A stretch of DNA of 7,605 nt, taken from Betaproteobacteria bacterium (GTDB lineage: Bacteria; Pseudomonadota; Gammaproteobacteria; Burkholderiales; Rhodocyclaceae). A model generated the notes under the pieces. That model ran no database searches. It saw only the letters and a program-made list of their open reading frames with translations, and was not told the DNA's origin. Every line of letters begins with the position of its first letter. Position 1 is the stretch's first letter. The DNA lies in NCBI GenBank assembly GCA_020047725.1, contig JAIFNM010000271.1:1-7605 (forward strand). The letters are read 5' to 3'. Shown here piece by piece: positions 4,574-7,605 of this stretch. Both the position numbers and the translations under genes were made by a program.

Positions 4574-5635
4574 ATGAGCAAAATACGGGTGGGCATTATT
4601 GGTTGTGGTCGTATTTCAGATTTGCATGCTCAGGGGTACCTAGCGAATTCCGACGCGACCATCGTGGCCGTTTGCGATGCTGACCTTTCAAGAGCAAGTC
4701 AAAAGGCGAGTGAATGGGCTGCCGAAAAGGCATACGGCGATTACCGCCAACTCCTTGCCGATCCAAACGTCGATGCAGTCGATATTGTGACTCCGCAGCG
4801 CTTCCACGAAGAAATGGCGATCGCGGCACTTGCTGCGGGTAAGCATGTCAGCGTCCAGAAGCCAATGACTATAAGCCTGGAGAGTGCGGACCGAATGGTG
4901 GCAGCGGCGGCGAAAAGTTCGAAGGTATTCAGAGTTTTCGAGAACTACATTTTCTATCCGCCATTGATGCTGGCCAGGCGCCTGATCGACGAAGGCCTGA
5001 TCGGCGAGCCGACCAGTATGCGCATCAAATTCATTTCGGGGTCCGGCGGCTGGGCGGTTCCGGAATCGGCCTGGGCCTGGCGCAGCAGCGAGCACAAACA
5101 GGGATTCGGCATGCAGACCTTTGACCATGGCCATCACATGTGGTCGGTCGCGCGCTATTTGATGGGCGAATTGGAATGCGTGTCGAGCTGGATTGATTCG
5201 GTCGATGGCGTCATCGACTGCCCGGCGATCATCATGTGGAAATACAAGGGAGCGCCAAAATACGGCGTCTGCGACTACTCGCACTGCACCGAGTTGACCA
5301 TCCCTTCGGACTACTACGCAAATGACGAGTGGTTCGAGGTGACAGGAAGTCGCGGCATTATCATGGTCAATCGCTGTACCGGCAAGATTGTTGGTGGCCC
5401 CGCAGTACGCCTTTTCAATGCTGGCTCGTGGACGGACTACGACATCGATTCCGATTGGGCCGCCGGATTCAAGGGCGCCGCTGGCAATTTCATCGACGCG
5501 ATTCTGGGACGAGCCGCACCGGCCCTTTCAGCCGAGGAAGGCCGTGAAATATTACGTATCGATCTGGCGATTCAGGCATCGGCTCGCCAGAAGAAGGAAA
5601 TCAGGCTTTCGGAGTTTGTCGATACAGGAGCTTAG
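4574..5635 (+). CDS. Gfo/Idh/MocA-family NAD(P)-dependent oxidoreductase, 353 aa
   Basis: The N-terminal Rossmann fold begins VGIIGCGRISDLHAQGY, with the dinucleotide motif G7-x-x-G10-x-G12 and D35 at the end of the second strand (AVCDAD), which suggests NAD. The family's EKP motif is present as QKP with Lys96. In the C-terminal domain D184 and H188 (DHGHH) have the D-x3-H spacing of the catalytic Asp and His in inositol dehydrogenase. The family oxidises sugars, inositols and related alcohols in the cytoplasm. The ATG at 4574 follows GGGAG (4559-4563) by about 10 bases and gives the natural N-terminus MSKIRVGIIG; an upstream in-frame TTG at 4547 would add nine polar residues. It is the first gene after the operator and 79 bp before the sugar-binding protein. 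The product of the reaction cannot be assigned. Confidence 0.85.
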   Translation: MSKIRVGIIGCGRISDLHAQGYLANSDATIVAVCDADLSRASQKASEWAAEKAYGDYRQLLADPNVDAVDIVTPQRFHEEMAIAALAAGKHVSVQKPMTISLESADRMVAAAAKSSKVFRVFENYIFYPPLMLARRLIDEGLIGEPTSMRIKFISGSGGWAVPESAWAWRSSEHKQGFGMQTFDHGHHMWSVARYLMGELECVSSWIDSVDGVIDCPAIIMWKYKGAPKYGVCDYSHCTELTIPSDYYANDEWFEVTGSRGIIMVNRCTGKIVGGPAVRLFNAGSWTDYDIDSDWAAGFKGAAGNFIDAILGRAAPALSAEEGREILRIDLAIQASARQKKEIRLSEFVDTGA

Positions 5636-5682
5636 AGCTGGACGCTCGCAGGAGTAGTTCGGCGTTTAGTGGGGGTGCATGT

Positions 5683-5698
5683 AGCTTAACGTTTTAAT
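5683..5698. promoter_or_regulatory. Possible second, weaker LacI-type site
   Basis: AGCTTAACGTTTTAAT shares 10 of 16 positions with the operator at 4525-4540, including the whole core TTAACGTT. It lies just before the ribosome binding site of the sugar-binding-protein gene. It could be an auxiliary operator within the operon. Symmetry is partial, so this is a suggestion only. Confidence 0.3.
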
Positions 5699-5714
5699 TA
5701 CGGAGGATAGTGCA

Positions 5715-6671
5715 ATGATGGTCAAAAAGATGTTGTTGGTACTCGGTTGTTCACTGTGTGCGGCTTCGTTTGCCTACGCAGAGGGCAAGATTACGATTGG
5801 CGCAACGATCCAGGGCAACAAGAGCACGTTCATGCAATATGTCGTTTCCGGCATGAACGAGGCGGCAAAAGAGCAGAAGGACGTTGAACTCGTTATTGTC
5901 TACGCCGATGACCGCGCCGACAAGCAACTCGGGCAGGTGGACAATTTTGTCGCCCAAAAAGTCGGGGCAATCATCATCAACCCCGTTGATCGGGCTGGAT
6001 CTGCCGCCGCGATCGATGCAGCGGTCAAGGCCAATATTCCGATTATCTCCGTAAATACCCAAACGCAAAACCAGAAAATTGCGACGGCATTTTCGGGCTC
6101 CGATGACGTCGAAGCGGGGCAGCTTCAAATGGAGCGACTTGCCAAGTCGATCGGCTTCAAGGGCAATGTCGTCTTCCTGCACGGTGCGATGGGCCACGAT
6201 GCGCAGGTCAGCCGCCGTGTCGGCTATATGAATGTGCTGAAAAAGTACCCTGAAATGAAGCTCCTTTATGAACAGTCGGCAGAGTGGCAGACCGACAAGG
6301 CACAGTCGATCATGGAAAACTGGCTCCAGACCGGAAAGCCAATTGCTGCAGTTGCGACAAATAGCGACTCGATGGCCGTCGGCGCTCAGAATGCCATCGA
6401 TGCGGCGAAGCAGCGCGGGAAAATTCTTGTCTCCGGCATGGACGCCATCCCCGATGTCATGAAGAGTATTGGTGACGGGGTCATCGACAGCACCCTGTGG
6501 CAGGATGGCATCGCTCAGGGAAATAATGCGGTCAAGATTGCTATCAAGGCGGCCAAAGGTGAAAAAGTCAGCAATGCACTGGTTCCGTTTGAAGTTGTCG
6601 AAAAGGGAAACATTGCAAAATTTCAAAAACGTGCAGCCGATCGTGATGCGCTCGTGAAGAAGTATTTCTAG
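5715..6671 (+). CDS. Periplasmic sugar-binding protein of an ABC transporter, 318 aa
   Basis: A Sec signal peptide is clear: basic MMVKK, a hydrophobic core, and a likely cleavage after A22 (SFAYA|EGK). The mature protein begins KITIGATIQGNKSTFMQYVV and follows the Peripla_BP_4 (RbsB/ribose-binding, type 1) fold. Visible family signatures are VDNFVAQKVGAIIINPVD (strand-helix-strand and Asp after NPV), AIDAAVKANIPIISVNTQ, and ATNSDSMAVGAQNAIDAA in the second lobe. GGAGG (5702-5706) lies eight bases before the ATG, a strong ribosome binding site. It would capture a monosaccharide or polyol in the periplasm for the ABC ATPase downstream. Its place beside a Gfo/Idh/MocA dehydrogenase suggests a sugar or inositol that is oxidised after uptake; the ligand is inferred, not seen. 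Confidence 0.85.
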   Translation: MMVKKMLLVLGCSLCAASFAYAEGKITIGATIQGNKSTFMQYVVSGMNEAAKEQKDVELVIVYADDRADKQLGQVDNFVAQKVGAIIINPVDRAGSAAAIDAAVKANIPIISVNTQTQNQKIATAFSGSDDVEAGQLQMERLAKSIGFKGNVVFLHGAMGHDAQVSRRVGYMNVLKKYPEMKLLYEQSAEWQTDKAQSIMENWLQTGKPIAAVATNSDSMAVGAQNAIDAAKQRGKILVSGMDAIPDVMKSIGDGVIDSTLWQDGIAQGNNAVKIAIKAAKGEKVSNALVPFEVVEKGNIAKFQKRAADRDALVKKYF

Positions 6672-6722
6672 GAAGCACAAGGCCAGTAGGCCGGCATATT
6701 GAAAAGCAAGGAAAAATGCTTT

Positions 6723-6809
6723 ACCACCAAGGCACAACGAGCACAAAGCTCACCAAGAGAACACGATTTTAGCTTGGTGCCATCTTGGTGAACTTGGTGA
6801 CTTGGTGGT
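6723..6809 (+). repeat. Intercistronic hairpin made of repeated CTTGGTG units
   Basis: ACCACCAAG (6723-6731) and CTTGGTGGT (6801-6809) are perfect inverted copies that close an 87-base structure. Inside it CACCAAG (6751-6757) pairs with CTTGGTG (6773-6779). The right arm has four copies of CTTGGTG, starting at 6773, 6784, 6793 and 6801; the left arm carries degenerate complementary units of the form CACMAMG at roughly 9-base spacing. It lies between the binding-protein and ATPase genes. Such structures stabilise the upstream mRNA or reduce read-through, giving more binding protein than ATPase, as in other sugar ABC operons. The role here is inferred. Confidence 0.7.
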
Positions 6810-6839
6810 TCGCACTTTTTGTTTCTGATAGGGGTCGGT

Positions 6840-7605
6840 ATGTCGGCAGAATTGGCCGTTGAAATGCTTGGCATCGAGAAGCGCTACGGCGGCGTGCATG
6901 CCTTGAAGGGCGTCGATCTCCGTGTCCCGCGTGGGTCGGTGCACGCTTTGCTGGGCGAGAATGGCGCGGGAAAATCGACGCTCATGAAAATTCTGATGGG
7001 GCTGACAAGGCCTGACGCCGGTGTGATGCGCATCAATGGTTCCGCTGTCGATTTTCACAGCACCGGAGAAGCGCGCGATCACGGGGTTTCGATGATCTTC
7101 CAGGAACTCAACACGGTTGGACACTTAAGCGTGGCAGACAATATCTTTCTCGGTCGAGAGCCGCGCATTCCGCTGTTTGGTCTGATCGACAAAGGCCTGA
7201 TGCGAAGCAAAGCGGCGAGTTACCTGGGCCGCTTGCGAGCAAATATTTCGCCCGACGATTTCCCCTGCAACTTGAGCGTCGCAAATACCCAGTTAATTGA
7301 AATCGCCAAGGCCGTGTCGTTCAACGCACAAATAATCGTCATGGATGAACCGACGTCGGCCTTGAGCGACGTCGAGACGTCGAACCTGTTCCGGATTATC
7401 CGCGAGCTTTCGGCCGAGGGCGTAACGGTCATTTATATCTCGCACAAGCTTGACGAGATTTTTGAGATTTGCGATGGCATTACCGTCCTGCGCGACGGAA
7501 TAAACACCGGTGAGGCCGCCGCCGCGTCGGTGGCGCGCAATGATCTGATCTCGATGATGGTTGGCCGCGAGGTCAAGGAGCTTTTCCCGAAAGAAGAGAG
7601 CGTCA
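6840..7605 (+). CDS. MglA/RbsA-type sugar ABC transporter ATPase, first ~255 residues (truncated by window edge)
   Basis: The frame is open from ATG (6840) to the window end. The first nucleotide-binding domain is complete: Walker A GENGAGKST (39-47), Q-loop FQE (Q88), Walker B IIVMDEPTSALS (165-176) and the H-loop in YISHKLDEIFEICD. MVGREV and LFPKEE close the domain, as in MglA. The region LSVANTQLIEIAKAVS (145-160) replaces the usual LSGGQ signature, matching the degenerate form in this subfamily (MglA has LSVSQMQMIEIAKAFS). The whole protein should have about 500 residues with two ATPase domains, so half lies outside. AGGGG lies five bases before the ATG. It energises import of the sugar caught by the upstream binding protein. 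The permease should follow. Homology is nearest to galactoside/ribose ATPases, but substrate is open. Confidence 0.9.
   Translation, partial: MSAELAVEMLGIEKRYGGVHALKGVDLRVPRGSVHALLGENGAGKSTLMKILMGLTRPDAGVMRINGSAVDFHSTGEARDHGVSMIFQELNTVGHLSVADNIFLGREPRIPLFGLIDKGLMRSKAASYLGRLRANISPDDFPCNLSVANTQLIEIAKAVSFNAQIIVMDEPTSALSDVETSNLFRIIRELSAEGVTVIYISHKLDEIFEICDGITVLRDGINTGEAAAASVARNDLISMMVGREVKELFPKEESV

Noticed and set aside
5739..5750. LVLGC near the N-terminus of the sugar-binding protein, like a lipoprotein lipobox.
   Set aside because: Cys at residue 12 is too close to the N-terminus for a lipoprotein signal. A standard AYA cleavage site after residue 22 fits better.
5751..6746. Long minus-strand open frame opposite the sugar-binding protein.
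   Set aside because: It is Arg/Asp/Leu-rich, resembles no family, and is explained by the codon use of the real gene on the plus strand.

Overview
The window looks like chromosomal DNA of a betaproteobacterium. Reasons: moderately high GC, an E. coli-like RhtA exporter, an MglA/RbsA-type sugar ABC system, a beta/gamma-type integron integrase remnant, and a GGGGTCAGACCCC-type intergenic palindrome. A relative of Rhodocyclaceae is plausible. This assignment is inference, not a database match.

Region 1 (1-68) is the last 21 codons of a gene that enters from the left.

Region 2 (about 283-1700) is the most interesting part: a decayed chromosomal integron. A broken, N-terminal-only integron integrase (intI) lies on the minus strand. 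It points away from an attI-like site ending in GTTAGCC (596-602). Next comes a complete gene cassette (597-1552) carrying one gene, a PD-(D/E)XK-type nuclease with an N-terminal domain of unknown function. The cassette ends in a textbook attC site (1472-1558) with paired R and L boxes and an extrahelical base. A second cassette starts at 1553 with a 44-codon ORF, which runs into a nested palindromic repeat (1692-1756). No second attC was found.

Region 3 (1836-3875) holds an unrecognised small membrane protein (minus), an RhtA-like EamA amino-acid exporter (minus), and a divergent Lrp/AsnC-family regulator (plus). The regulator and exporter share an 82-bp intergenic region with an inverted repeat. 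The regulator probably controls the exporter.

Region 4 (3876-4489) is a gene-poor stretch of about 600 bp with no convincing coding sequence.

Region 5 (4490-7605) is the start of a sugar or polyol uptake and oxidation operon. It has a sigma-70-like promoter with a perfect 16-bp LacI-type operator over the predicted transcription start. The genes are a Gfo/Idh/MocA NAD(P)-dependent dehydrogenase, an exported type-1 sugar-binding protein, an intercistronic hairpin made of repeated CTTGGTG units, and an MglA-like sugar ABC ATPase that runs off the right edge. The permease and the LacI-type repressor are not in the window. The substrate cannot be fixed from sequence; inositol or a related sugar fits the gene mix.
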